Shown: piece by piece, positions 43,156 to 52,053 of the stretch
Layout: each line of letters begins with the position of its first letter
Position numbering within the stretch: position 1 is the first letter of the stretch
DNA from: Bordetella pseudohinzii
GTDB taxonomy: Bacteria; Pseudomonadota; Gammaproteobacteria; Burkholderiales; Burkholderiaceae_B
DNA length: 64,000 bases
Reading direction: 5' to 3'
Assembly: GCF_000657795.2 (NCBI RefSeq)
Contig: NZ_JHEP02000011.1
Location: forward strand, 62,001-126,000
The notes under the pieces: generated by a model
What the model was told of the DNA's origin: nothing
The model's input: the letters and a program-made list of their open reading frames with translations, nothing else
The model's database searches: none
Program-made: the position numbers and the translations under genes

Positions 43156-45117
43156 TTATTTTGGGGGCTGCGGGGGATCGGCGGGCCGGTCGCTGCCGCC
43201 GGCCAGGGATAGGCGGTAATGCAAGGGGCCGCCGGTAAAGGGTGCGAAACCGGTGCCGAAGATCACGCCGGCATCGGCGAGGTCGGCGTCGGCCACGATG
43301 TCGGTGTCGACCAGGGCCTGGGTGCGGTCGATGAGGGGCGTGATCAGCCGTTGCGCCAGGCCCGGGGGCGCGCGGCCGGCGCTGCCGCGTTCCGGCCTGT
43401 CATCCTGCCAGCGGTAGAAGCCGCGGCCCGTCTTGCGTCCGAGTTCGCCGCGCGCCACGCGCTGGGCCAGGCAAGCGGGCGGCTCCGCCTGGCCGGCCAA
43501 TTGGCGGCCCGCCGCCAGGGCGATGTCCAGCCCCACCGTGTCGGCCAGTTCCAGCGGGCCCATGGGCATGCCGAAGGCCGTCATCGCCGCATCGACGGTG
43601 TCGGGCGCCAGCCCTTCGTCCACGCAGCGCATGGCTTCGAGCATATACGGGGCCAGCACCGCATTGACCAGAAAGCCCGGCGCATCGCGCACCGGCAGGG
43701 GCAGCTTGCCCAACTGCCCCACGAAGGCGCAGGCGCGCGCCTGCGCGGCCTCGCTGCCCGGCGCGGCGATCACCTCGACCAGCGGCATCTTGGCCACCGG
43801 ATTGAAGAAATGCATGCCCACCAGACGCAGCGGGTCGGCCAGGCCTTCGCGCAGCGTGGCCAGCGACAGGCTGGAGGTGTTGGTGGCCAGCAGGGCCCCC
43901 GGCTTGAGGCGCGGTTCGATCTGGCGGTAGAGGGCCTGCTTGGCCTCGACCTGTTCGGTGATGGCCTCGATGACCAGGTCGGCGCGCGCCACGCCGGCGC
44001 CCTGGGGATCGGGGATCAGGCGGTCGAAGGCCGCGCGGGCGGCGCGCCGGTCTTTCAGGCGCCGCCCGAAGAGGGCGCCAGCGCGCTTGAGCGCCGGCGC
44101 GATGCGTTCCATCGTGGTGTCCTGCAGGGTCACGTCCAGGCCCTTGTAGGCGCACCAGGCGGCGATGTCGCCGCCCATGACGCCGGCGCCGATCACATGC
44201 ACATGGCCGATCCCCGACTCGCCCCGGGCATGGGCCTTCAGGCGCTCCTGCAGGCGGAAGACGCGCAGCAGGTTGCGCGCGGTGGGCGACTGGATGATGC
44301 GCGCCAGCAGATGCGGCGCCAGCAGCGCGTTGCCCTGATGGCGCTCCCAGATGTCGATGATGGCCAGCGGCGCGGGGTAATGCCCCTGCGGGTCCTTGCG
44401 CGCGACGGTCTTGCGCGCCCGCGCGGCAATGATGCCGCGCAGCGGCCAAAGATTGCTCAGGGCGGCTAGGCCGCGCGCGCGGCGCGGCGGCCGGCCCGAC
44501 AAGACGGTCTGGCGGGCCGCCTGGCGCAGCAGCCGGGTGGGCACGCGGGCATCGGCCAGGCCGAGCGCGGCGGCCCGCCGGGCGTCGATGCGCCGGCCGG
44601 TGAGCATCATGTCCAGCGCCGCCGGCGCACCGATCAAGGCGGGCAGGCGCAGCATGCCGCCCCAGCCCGGGAAGATGCCCAGCATGACTTCGGGCAGCGC
44701 GAGCGCCGTGCCGGGCTCGTCGGCCACCAGCCGGTAGCGGCAGGCCAGCGCGAGCTCCAGGCCGCCGCCCAGGCACATGCCGTGGATCAGGGCCAGGGTG
44801 GGATAGCGCACATCGGCCAGCCGGCCGAACAGCCGCCAGCCGCGCTCGACCAGGGCGCGCGCATCCTCGGGGGTGTCCAGGCCGGCGAACTCATCGATGT
44901 CGGCGCCCACCACGAAGCCGCCGGGCTTGGCCGAGCGAATGATCAAGCCCTTGGGCGGGGCGGCGTCGAGATGATCGAGCACCTGGGACAGTTCGGCCAT
45001 GACCTCGGCCGACAAGGCGTTGACGCTGGCGCCGGCGCGGTCCAGGACCAGCCAGGCCAGACCGTCGGTCTCGGTCTCCAGGCGCCAGTGTTGCCATTGC
45101 GGGGTGGCGTTCATCAT
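43156..45117 (-). CDS. fadJ: Multifunctional beta-oxidation enzyme, hydratase-first order (FadJ/FadB-like)
   Basis: A 653-residue fusion of enoyl-CoA hydratase (N-terminal, about 10-200) and 3-hydroxyacyl-CoA dehydrogenase (C-terminal, about 305-650). Hydratase residues: FVVGADIDEFAG oxyanion hole, the Glu of GGGLELALACRYRL and that of ALPEVMLGIFPGWGG. Dehydrogenase: VIGAGVMGGDIAAW and the catalytic His of GMHFFNPVAKMPLVEV. All key residues are present. It is shorter than E. coli FadJ (714). The start at 45117 overlaps the thiolase stop as ATGA; the frame is open further right without similarity. Confidence 0.93.
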   Translation of the reverse strand: MMNATPQWQHWRLETETDGLAWLVLDRAGASVNALSAEVMAELSQVLDHLDAAPPKGLIIRSAKPGGFVVGADIDEFAGLDTPEDARALVERGWRLFGRLADVRYPTLALIHGMCLGGGLELALACRYRLVADEPGTALALPEVMLGIFPGWGGMLRLPALIGAPAALDMMLTGRRIDARRAAALGLADARVPTRLLRQAARQTVLSGRPPRRARGLAALSNLWPLRGIIAARARKTVARKDPQGHYPAPLAIIDIWERHQGNALLAPHLLARIIQSPTARNLLRVFRLQERLKAHARGESGIGHVHVIGAGVMGGDIAAWCAYKGLDVTLQDTTMERIAPALKRAGALFGRRLKDRRAARAAFDRLIPDPQGAGVARADLVIEAITEQVEAKQALYRQIEPRLKPGALLATNTSSLSLATLREGLADPLRLVGMHFFNPVAKMPLVEVIAAPGSEAAQARACAFVGQLGKLPLPVRDAPGFLVNAVLAPYMLEAMRCVDEGLAPDTVDAAMTAFGMPMGPLELADTVGLDIALAAGRQLAGQAEPPACLAQRVARGELGRKTGRGFYRWQDDRPERGSAGRAPPGLAQRLITPLIDRTQALVDTDIVADADLADAGVIFGTGFAPFTGGPLHYRLSLAGGSDRPADPPQPPK

Positions 45118-46403
45118 GCCTCCTCCAGGGTTTCGACCAGCATGGCGCCGCCTTGGCCGCCGCCGATGCAGATGGCGGCCATGCCGCGTTTGCCTCCGCG
45201 CGCGCGCAGGGCTTGCAAGAGGTGCAGCACGATGCGCGCTCCCGAGGCGCCGACGGGATGGCCGATGGCGATGGCGCCGCCGTCGACGTTCAGGCGCTCG
45301 GGGTCCAGCGCGCCCCAGGCCGGCGTGCCGAGGTGCTCGCGGCAATAGGCCTCGTCCTGCCAGGCGGCCAGGCAGGCAAGCACCTGGGCGGCGAAGGCTT
45401 CGTTGATCTCCCACAGGTCCAGGTCGTTAAGCGCCAGGCCGTGGCGCTGCAGGATGGGCGTGGCCGCATGGACCGGCCCCAGGCCCATCTGAGCAGGATC
45501 CAGGCCGGCCCACTGGCTGTCGAGAATGCGCCCGATGGGCCGCAGCTTCCAGCGCCGCACCGCGGCCTCGGAGGCCAGCAGCAATAGCGCCGCGCCGTCG
45601 CTGACCTGGGAGCTATTGCCCGCGGTCACATTGCCGAATGGTTTGTCGAACACCGGCTTGAGGCGGGCCAGCTTTTCCATGCTGGAGTCCGCGCGCACGC
45701 CGTCGTCGGCCAGGTAGAGCTTGCCCTGGCGGTCGGCCAGGGGCTGGATTTCCGCCAGCCGGCCCGCCTCCTGCGCCGCCAGCACCCGCTGGTGGCTGCG
45801 CGCCGAATAGGCGTCCATCATGGCGCGGTCGATGCCGAAGCGGGTGGCGAGATTTTCGGCCGTCTGGCCCATGGACAGGCCGACAACCGGATCGGTCAGC
45901 CCTTTGAGCAGACCGATCACCGGCGCCAGATAGCGCGGGCGCAGCTTGCCGATGAGCGCCAGGCGCGCGCCCAGGCCGCGGGCCGCGAACCACTGCGCGA
46001 GCCAGCCTGCCATTTCGTCGGAAAACAGCAGCGGCGCGCGCGACAGCGCGTCGGTGCCGCCGGCCAGCACCAGCTGGCTGCGCCCGAGCTGGATGTTGGC
46101 GATGGCGCTGTCCAGGGCCTGCATGCCCGAGGCGCAGTTGCGCTGCACCGTCCAGCCCGGCACGCGGTGGCCGCAGCCCAGGCGCAGGCCGATGACGCGC
46201 CCGATATTGACCTCTTCGGGCGACGGCGCGGCGCAGCCGATGATGACTTCGTCAAGATCGGGCGGGGCGAAAGGCTGGCGCAGCAGCAGCGCGCGTCCGG
46301 CCTGCACGGCCAGGTCCGAGGCCGCGAAGGGCCCGGGCCCGGTGCGGGCCTTCAGGAAGGGCGAGCGGGCGCCGTCGACGACATAAACCGGTTCGAAAGC
46401 CAT
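45114..46403 (-). CDS. fadI: Acetyl-CoA acyltransferase (thiolase, FadI-like)
   Basis: A 429-residue thiolase of the larger FadI subgroup. Nucleophilic cysteine in QRNCASGMQALD (about residue 97), His in GHPVGASGARI and second cysteine in AICIGGGQGGAM. The NVTAGNSSQVSDGAA motif is also conserved. It is directly coupled to fadJ by a four-base overlap, mirroring the E. coli fadIJ pair. It is preceded by fadE with a 10-base gap. Preference for long or unusual acyl chains cannot be read from sequence. Confidence 0.92.
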   Translation of the reverse strand: MAFEPVYVVDGARSPFLKARTGPGPFAASDLAVQAGRALLLRQPFAPPDLDEVIIGCAAPSPEEVNIGRVIGLRLGCGHRVPGWTVQRNCASGMQALDSAIANIQLGRSQLVLAGGTDALSRAPLLFSDEMAGWLAQWFAARGLGARLALIGKLRPRYLAPVIGLLKGLTDPVVGLSMGQTAENLATRFGIDRAMMDAYSARSHQRVLAAQEAGRLAEIQPLADRQGKLYLADDGVRADSSMEKLARLKPVFDKPFGNVTAGNSSQVSDGAALLLLASEAAVRRWKLRPIGRILDSQWAGLDPAQMGLGPVHAATPILQRHGLALNDLDLWEINEAFAAQVLACLAAWQDEAYCREHLGTPAWGALDPERLNVDGGAIAIGHPVGASGARIVLHLLQALRARGGKRGMAAICIGGGQGGAMLVETLEEA

Positions 46404-46413
46404 GGCGAATTCC

Positions 46414-48744
46414 TCAGGCGGGGGGCGTGCGGCCCAGGTCGAAAGGGAAGTCGTCGACTTTCACGACCTGGTCGCGCAGGGCATTGCGCTTTTGCATGAT
46501 GGCATAGTCCTCCTGGCCCAGCGCGCCGGCCTCGAAGGCCGCCGTGGCGATGTCGCGCACATTGGCCTTGGGATTGGCGCCCAGCGTGCCGCTCTTCTCC
46601 AGCTGGCGCACGCGCGTCTCGATGGCCTCGGCCTGCAGCGTGGCGGCCAGCGCCGCCTCGATGGCGGCCACGGGCTCGCGGGTGTCGGCCGGAATGAAGC
46701 AATTGGCGGTGAGCCGGTCGCGCGCGCCGCCGGGCGCGATCAGCAGCCGGGCCACTTGCTGCCCCAGCCGGTCGGACGGACGCTTCCAGGGCCGGCCCCA
46801 GGGGAAGGCGGCCAGGCGCACGCCGGCCGCCGCCCAGCGATTGGGCAGGTTCTCCAGCACGCCGAAGAAGGCTTCCTGCGCGCGCCAGAGCGCGTCCTGG
46901 ACGGCCCAGTGCGCCAGCGGCAGATCCTCGGCCTGGCGTCCCTGGTCTTCGAAGCGCTTGAGCACGGCGCTGGCCAGATACATCTGGGCCAGGATGTCGC
47001 CCAGCCGGGCCGACAGGCTTTCGCGCCGCTTCAGGCTGCCGCCCAGCGCCAGCATGCAGCTGTCGCAGAGCAGGGCAAAGGCGGCCGACAGACGGCCGAG
47101 CTGGCGGTAGTAGGGCCGCATGGCCGCATCGGCCTGCGCGGGGGCGCGGTTCAGACGGCCCGCGGTCAGCGCGCTGCCCAGGGCGCGCAGCGTGTTGGCC
47201 GCCACAAAGCGCGCATGGGCCCAGAAGGCCTGGTCGAAGGCCAGCAGGCCCTCGTCGGTCTTGGGGTTTTGCGCGGCGCGCATTTCGTCGAGCACATGCG
47301 GATGGCAGCGGATGGCGCCCTGGCCGAAGATGATGAGGCTGCGGGTCAGGATGTTGGCGCCTTCGACGGTGATGCCGATGGGCAGTTGCTGGTAGGCGCG
47401 TCCCAGGAAATTGGACGGGCCCAGGCAGATGCCCTTGCCGCCGATGATGTCCATGCCGTCGTTGACGACCTGGCGCGCGCGCTCGGTGACGTGGTATTTG
47501 ACGATGGCCGAGACCACCGAGGGGCGCTCGCCCAGGTCGATGGCGCCGGCGGTCATGACGCGCGCCGCATCCATGGCGTAGGTATGGCCGCCGATGCGCG
47601 CCAGCGCTTCTTCCACGCCCTCGAATTTGCCCACCGGCACGTGGAACTGGCTGCGCACGCGCGCATAGCCGCCCACCGCGCGGGCGGTAAGCTGCGACAT
47701 GCCCGTGTTGGAGGAGGGCAGCGAGATGGAGCGGCCCGCCGCCAGGCATTCCATGAGCATGCGCCAGCCCTGGCCCGCCATGCCGGCGCCGCCGATGATG
47801 AAGTCCAGGGGCATGAAGACGTCCTGGCCGCGTGTCGGGCCGTTCATGAACATGGCGTTGAGCGGGAAGTGCCGGCGTCCTGTCTGCACGCCCGGATGAT
47901 CGTGCGGCACCAGGGCGCAGGTGATGCCGATGTCGCGCGTCGGACCCAACAGGCCCTCGGGGTCATAGAGCCGGAAGGCCAGGCCCAGCAGGGTGCAGAC
48001 CGGCGCCAGCGTGATGTAGCGCTTGTCCCAGGTCACGCGCATGCCCAGGACTTCGCGGCCCTGCCACTGGCCGCGGCAGACGACGCCGTGGTCGGGGATG
48101 GCCGCCGCGTCCGAGCCCGCCCACGGGCTGGTGAGCGCGAAAGCCGGGATCTCCTCGCCGCGCGCCAGGCGCGGCAGGTAATGGTCTTTCTGGGCCTGGG
48201 TGCCATAGTGCAGCAGCAGCTCGGCCGGCCCCAGCGAGTTGGGTACCATGACCGAGACGGCCAGCGCCGACGAGCGGGTCGACAGCCGCGTGACGATCTC
48301 GGAGTGCGCGTAGGCCGAGAACCCCAGGCCGCCATAGGCCTTGGGGATGATCATGCCGAAAAAGCCCTCGCGCTTGAGCGCGGCCCAGACCTCGGCGGGC
48401 AGGTCGCCCTCCTGCTCGGTCACGCGCCAGTCGTCCACCATGGCGCAGAGCCGGGCGGCGGGGCCGTCCAGAAAGGCCTGTTCTTCCTCGGTCAGGCCGG
48501 GCCGGGGGATGGCCAGCAGCCGCTGCCAGTCGGGGCGGCCACGGAACAGTTCGCCCTCCCACCACACCGTGCCCGCCTCCAGGGCATCGCGCTCGGTGTC
48601 GGACATCTGGGGCAGCAGCCTGCGGTAGAGGTTGAACACGGGCCGGGTCAGCAGCGCGCGGCGCAGGGGCGCGATCGCCAGCAGCAGCACGGCGGCGGCC
48701 GCCGCCGCGGCCAACAGTATCAAGACAATGTTCAGGATGCTCAT
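46414..48744 (-). CDS. fadE: Acyl-CoA dehydrogenase (FadE-like)
   Basis: A 776-residue membrane-associated flavoprotein that introduces the first double bond into acyl-CoA. The N-terminus has a hydrophobic anchor (residues 2-25, NIVLILLAAAAAAAVLLLAI), as in E. coli FadE (814). The dehydrogenase core carries GFFGMIIPKAYGGLGFSAY, FALTSPWAGSDAAAIPD (FAD/substrate site) and TVEGANILTRSLIIFGQGA. A long C-terminal extension (from about residue 500) matches the FadE-specific DUF1974 region. First enzyme gene after the TetR regulator, 9 bases from it. Confidence 0.94.
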   Translation of the reverse strand: MSILNIVLILLAAAAAAAVLLLAIAPLRRALLTRPVFNLYRRLLPQMSDTERDALEAGTVWWEGELFRGRPDWQRLLAIPRPGLTEEEQAFLDGPAARLCAMVDDWRVTEQEGDLPAEVWAALKREGFFGMIIPKAYGGLGFSAYAHSEIVTRLSTRSSALAVSVMVPNSLGPAELLLHYGTQAQKDHYLPRLARGEEIPAFALTSPWAGSDAAAIPDHGVVCRGQWQGREVLGMRVTWDKRYITLAPVCTLLGLAFRLYDPEGLLGPTRDIGITCALVPHDHPGVQTGRRHFPLNAMFMNGPTRGQDVFMPLDFIIGGAGMAGQGWRMLMECLAAGRSISLPSSNTGMSQLTARAVGGYARVRSQFHVPVGKFEGVEEALARIGGHTYAMDAARVMTAGAIDLGERPSVVSAIVKYHVTERARQVVNDGMDIIGGKGICLGPSNFLGRAYQQLPIGITVEGANILTRSLIIFGQGAIRCHPHVLDEMRAAQNPKTDEGLLAFDQAFWAHARFVAANTLRALGSALTAGRLNRAPAQADAAMRPYYRQLGRLSAAFALLCDSCMLALGGSLKRRESLSARLGDILAQMYLASAVLKRFEDQGRQAEDLPLAHWAVQDALWRAQEAFFGVLENLPNRWAAAGVRLAAFPWGRPWKRPSDRLGQQVARLLIAPGGARDRLTANCFIPADTREPVAAIEAALAATLQAEAIETRVRQLEKSGTLGANPKANVRDIATAAFEAGALGQEDYAIMQKRNALRDQVVKVDDFPFDLGRTPPA

Positions 48745-48753
48745 GACGAGACC

Positions 48754-49422
48754 TCAGGCGGTGGCCATGGTGGCCGGCAGCGGCGCGCGCAGGCCGCCGA
48801 GCAGAAAGCTCATCAGGCGCGGCAGCAGCAGTTCGGGATTGTCGGGCTGATCGCGTTCGTCCAGCGTCCAGCCGGTCACGATGCGCAGGGTGTCCGTGCC
48901 GATGATGGCGTAGGAGGTCGCGCCCAGCATGAATTGAAAGCGCCACATGATTTCGGCGCGCGGCACATCGGGCAGGGCGTCGAACAAGGCGTTCTTGTAG
49001 CGCTCGATGACATCCGCGTACTCGTCGGCGAACAAGGTGCGTATGAAGCCGGCCGGGTCGGTCATGGTGCGTTCGAGCAGCGGCAGAAACGTCTTGCCGT
49101 CGTGGTCGGGGCTGGCGGCCAGCCGCAGCAGGGTGCCGAAGAAGGCGTCGACGATCTGCGAGGGTTTCAGGGGTTTGCCGCCAGCCTGGGCCTGCAGCGC
49201 GTCCAGCAGGCGCAGGCGCTCTCGGTTGACGATTTCCAGCCGACGCTTGAGCACCGCCTGCACCAGGGCCTCCTTGCTGCCGAAGTGGTAGTTCACGGCG
49301 GCCAGGTTGACGCCGGCGGCGCTGGTGATCTGGCGCATGGACGTGCCGTCGTAGCCCTGCTGGGCGAACAGGCGTTCGGCGCTTTCCAGGATGATGTCCC
49401 GGGTGCTGCGGGTGTCTTGCAT
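48754..49422 (-). CDS. TetR-family regulator of the fatty-acid cluster
   Basis: A 222-residue repressor with an N-terminal helix-turn-helix (about residues 8-55; SMRQITSAAGVNLAAVNYHFGSK). The C-terminal domain is of the long-type found in PsrA-like regulators of beta-oxidation, which release DNA on binding acyl-CoA. It is the first gene of the cluster and has a strong ribosome site (AGGAGG). A 20-base palindrome lies 12 bases before its start. Acyl-CoA as ligand is inferred from context. Confidence 0.88.
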   Translation of the reverse strand: MQDTRSTRDIILESAERLFAQQGYDGTSMRQITSAAGVNLAAVNYHFGSKEALVQAVLKRRLEIVNRERLRLLDALQAQAGGKPLKPSQIVDAFFGTLLRLAASPDHDGKTFLPLLERTMTDPAGFIRTLFADEYADVIERYKNALFDALPDVPRAEIMWRFQFMLGATSYAIIGTDTLRIVTGWTLDERDQPDNPELLLPRLMSFLLGGLRAPLPATMATA

Positions 49423-49433
49423 GGCGCCTCCTG

Positions 49434-49453
49434 ATTCAAACGTTTGTTTGAAT
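49434..49453. promoter_or_regulatory. Candidate operator of the fatty-acid TetR regulator
   Basis: Arms ATTCAAAC and GTTTGAAT separated by GTTT form a perfect 20-base inverted repeat, resembling the GAAAC...GTTTC sites of PsrA-type regulators. It is 12 bases upstream of the regulator's ATG, well placed for autorepression and control of the whole cluster. Confidence 0.65.
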
Positions 49454-49831
49454 TCAATATACGGACTTGCGCCCGGGAGGGCGAGCCCTTGCCGCGGGGA
49501 TCAGGGTTTGTCCCGAAAGCGCTGGAAATGCCTGTGCTGCGCCGCGCCATCGGGCCGGCCGCGGGCCTGCAAGCGCCGTGCCGGCCGGCGACCGGCCCAG
49601 GGCAAGTCTTGCGCGCGGCGGTTATGCTGCGATGCAGTGTTGCAAGGGCGTCACAGGCCCGAGGGGTCAAAACCCCGCCGCCATGTCAGCCGCCCCGCGG
49701 CGGCCGGCAGTCAGCGGTTACAGTGACCCCTGTTATCTGAAAATGACATAGAGGCGCCTGCGCCGGCATGCGTCCATTCTGAGGTTAAGCATGGTTTTTT
49801 CTCGAATCGAACCGCACCGGGGAGCCCGGTC
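49454..49831. other. Intergenic region between the fatty-acid regulator and cysE
   Basis: About 380 bases with no gene I can support. The short open frames here have no recognisable protein character. GC content varies: the first 200 bases are GC-rich, while 49720-49800 is more AT-rich and probably holds the promoter for the serine acetyltransferase gene (GTTATCTGAAAATGACAT near 49733-49750). No riboswitch or terminator structure was found. Confidence 0.5.
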
Positions 49832-50776
49832 ATGAGCAAGGATCTGGCGCAAGCGCACTGGAATCTGGATGGCATCGTCTCGGGGCTGAGGGCGGCGCGG
49901 GTGGCCTGGCGCGGTCCGCGCGGGCGTTTGCGCGACGCCAGTTCGGGCGGCCGCGAGTTCCCCTCCCAGGAAAGCCTGCAGGACATCATCAAGCAGCTCT
50001 GCGGGGCCTTGTTCCCCATGCGCCTGGGGCCTCTGGACCTGCGCGAAGAAGTCGAGGATTTCTACGTCGGGCACACCATAGGCGCGGCGCTCGATGCGCT
50101 GCTGCAGCAGGTCTGCCTGGAGCTGGAGCACCTGGGGCGCGACGATCCGCGTCCCCACGACGAGACCCTGGAGCGCGCCGTCGAGATCGTGCGCGCCTTC
50201 GGCGCGGCCTTGCCCGCGGTGCGCCAGGCGCTGGACCTGGACGTCACGGCCGCCTACCAGGGCGACCCGGCCGCGCGCAGCGTCGATGAAGTGCTGCTGT
50301 GCTATCCGGGCGTGACGGCGATGATCCATCATCGCCTGGCCAATGTGCTTTATCGCCTGGGCGCGCCCATGCTGGCGCGCATCGTGGCCGAGATCGCGCA
50401 TGCCGACACCGGCATCGACATCCATCCGGGCGCCACCATCGGCCGCAGCTTCTTCATCGACCACGGCACGGGCGTGGTGATCGGCGAGACCGCCATCATC
50501 GGCGACCGGGTGCGTCTCTACCAGATGGTGACGCTGGGCGCCAAGCGCTTTCCGCCCGGCGAGAACGGCGAGCTCAAGAAGGGCCTGCCGCGCCACCCCA
50601 TCATCGAGGACGACGTGGTCATCTACGCCGGCGCGACCATTCTCGGCCGCATCACCATCGGCAAAGGCTCGACCATAGGCGGCAACGTCTGGCTCACGCG
50701 CAGCGTCCCGCCCAACAGCAACGTGACCCAGGCCAGCCTGGTCAACGACATGCCTAACTGCGGCCTGGGCGGCTGA
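49832..50776 (+). CDS. cysE: Serine O-acetyltransferase (EpsC/CysE type)
   Basis: A 314-residue enzyme that acetylates serine to O-acetylserine, the committed step of cysteine synthesis. The N-terminal helical domain (about 1-150) is followed by left-handed beta-helix repeats (about 185-290): DIHPGATIGRSFFIDHGTG, VVIGETAIIGDRV and ILGRITIGKGSTIGGNVWL. The His of FIDHGTG and the Asp of HADTGIDIH are catalytic. It is longer than E. coli CysE (273), matching the EpsC subgroup of betaproteobacteria. GGGGAG precedes the ATG. Confidence 0.93.
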   Translation: MSKDLAQAHWNLDGIVSGLRAARVAWRGPRGRLRDASSGGREFPSQESLQDIIKQLCGALFPMRLGPLDLREEVEDFYVGHTIGAALDALLQQVCLELEHLGRDDPRPHDETLERAVEIVRAFGAALPAVRQALDLDVTAAYQGDPAARSVDEVLLCYPGVTAMIHHRLANVLYRLGAPMLARIVAEIAHADTGIDIHPGATIGRSFFIDHGTGVVIGETAIIGDRVRLYQMVTLGAKRFPPGENGELKKGLPRHPIIEDDVVIYAGATILGRITIGKGSTIGGNVWLTRSVPPNSNVTQASLVNDMPNCGLGG

Positions 50777-50824
50777 CGGCAAACATGCGGCGCCGGACGC
50801 GGTCCGGCCATCCTGGAGACATCG

Positions 50825-52036
50825 ATGTCCGCGGTATCGCAGTCCGGCGCCCGTTCGCCGTCCATCTGGCCCGTGGTGATCGCCGCGGGCATCGTGCTGG
50901 GCCTGACGCTGGGGCAGCGCCACAGCGTCGGCCTCTATCAATTGCCCATCGTCCTATCCTTTGGGCTGACGCGCGAGACCTTTTCTTTCGCCATTGCCTT
51001 GCAGAACATCGTCTGGGGCCTGGCGCAGCCGTTCTCCGGCTATCTGGCCGACCGCTTCGGCACGGCGCGCGTGATCCTGGGCGGCGCCGCGTTCTACGTG
51101 GCGGGGCTGTTGCTGACCACCTTGTCCGATGGGCGCCTGAGCCTGGCGCTGTCGGCCGGCGTGCTGGTCGGCCTGGGCCTGGCCGGCACCGCCTGGACGG
51201 TCAACGGCGCGGTCGGGCGCAAGGTGCCGGCCGCGCGCCGCTCCGCGGCCCTGGGCGCGGTTTCGGCCATGGGGGCGCTCGGGCAATTCATCATGCTGCC
51301 CCTGGGCATGTATTTGATCGGCGCTTTCGGCTGGCAGGGCGCCCTGGTGACCTGCGCCGTGCTGCTGGCGCTGATGGCGCCGCTGGCCTATGCGCTGCGC
51401 GAGGCGCCGCGCGCCGCTCCGGTCGAAACGCAGGTCTCGGCCGGCATCGGCGCCAGCCTGCGCAATCGCGATCTCTGGCTGCTGTGGGTCGGCTTCATGG
51501 CCTGCGGTTTTCACCTGGCCTTCATCGCCACGCACCTGCCCGCCTATCTCTCGGATCACGGCATAGGCGGCAATACAGCCGCGCTGGCGCTGGGCCTGGT
51601 GGGGCTGTTCAACATCGCGGGCACTTTCTTCTTCGGCTGGATGGGCGAGCGGCGCCCCAAGAAATACGTGCTGGCCAGCCTCTACCTGATACGCACCGCC
51701 GTCATCACGGCCTACTTCCTGGTGCCGGTCAGCGTCGCCTCGACCCTGGTGTTCGCCGGCGCGATGGGCTTTTTGTGGCTGGGCACGGCGCCGGTGACCA
51801 CCGGGCTGGTGGCGCAGCTCTTCGGCCTGAAGTCGCTGTCCACCCTGTTCGGCGTGGTGTTCCTGGGCCATCAGGTCGGGAGTTTCCTGGGCGTGTGGCT
51901 GGGCGGCGTGCTGTTCGAGGTGACCGGCGCCTATGACGCGGTCTGGCTGCTGTCCATCGCCATCGGCCTGATCTCGGCCGCCGTGCACCTGCCGGTGCGC
52001 GAACCCCGGCGCGCGCCGGCCGCGGCGGCGGCTTGA
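50825..52036 (+). CDS. MFS transporter (monocarboxylate/OFA-like)
   Basis: A 403-residue 12-helix transporter. GLTLGQRHSVGLYQLPIVLSFG, PFSGYLADRFGTARVILGG (motif A) and LGLVGLFNIAGTFFFGWMGER are typical of the monocarboxylate/oxalate-formate-like MFS branch. It is most likely an organic-acid transporter; the substrate is not readable. The Sir2 gene follows immediately (18 bases), so they are probably co-transcribed, although no functional link is obvious. Confidence 0.8.
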   Translation: MSAVSQSGARSPSIWPVVIAAGIVLGLTLGQRHSVGLYQLPIVLSFGLTRETFSFAIALQNIVWGLAQPFSGYLADRFGTARVILGGAAFYVAGLLLTTLSDGRLSLALSAGVLVGLGLAGTAWTVNGAVGRKVPAARRSAALGAVSAMGALGQFIMLPLGMYLIGAFGWQGALVTCAVLLALMAPLAYALREAPRAAPVETQVSAGIGASLRNRDLWLLWVGFMACGFHLAFIATHLPAYLSDHGIGGNTAALALGLVGLFNIAGTFFFGWMGERRPKKYVLASLYLIRTAVITAYFLVPVSVASTLVFAGAMGFLWLGTAPVTTGLVAQLFGLKSLSTLFGVVFLGHQVGSFLGVWLGGVLFEVTGAYDAVWLLSIAIGLISAAVHLPVREPRRAPAAAAA

Positions 52037-52053
52037 TGACAGGAGAGGCGCGC

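Noticed and set aside
46402-49434. About 1010-codon open frame on the + strand
   Set aside because: Antisense to FadE and the fatty-acid TetR regulator, both with strong family motifs.
49391-49751. Three short + strand frames before cysE
   Set aside because: Overlap the TetR start and operator, lack a ribosome site and have Arg/Pro/Ala-biased composition.
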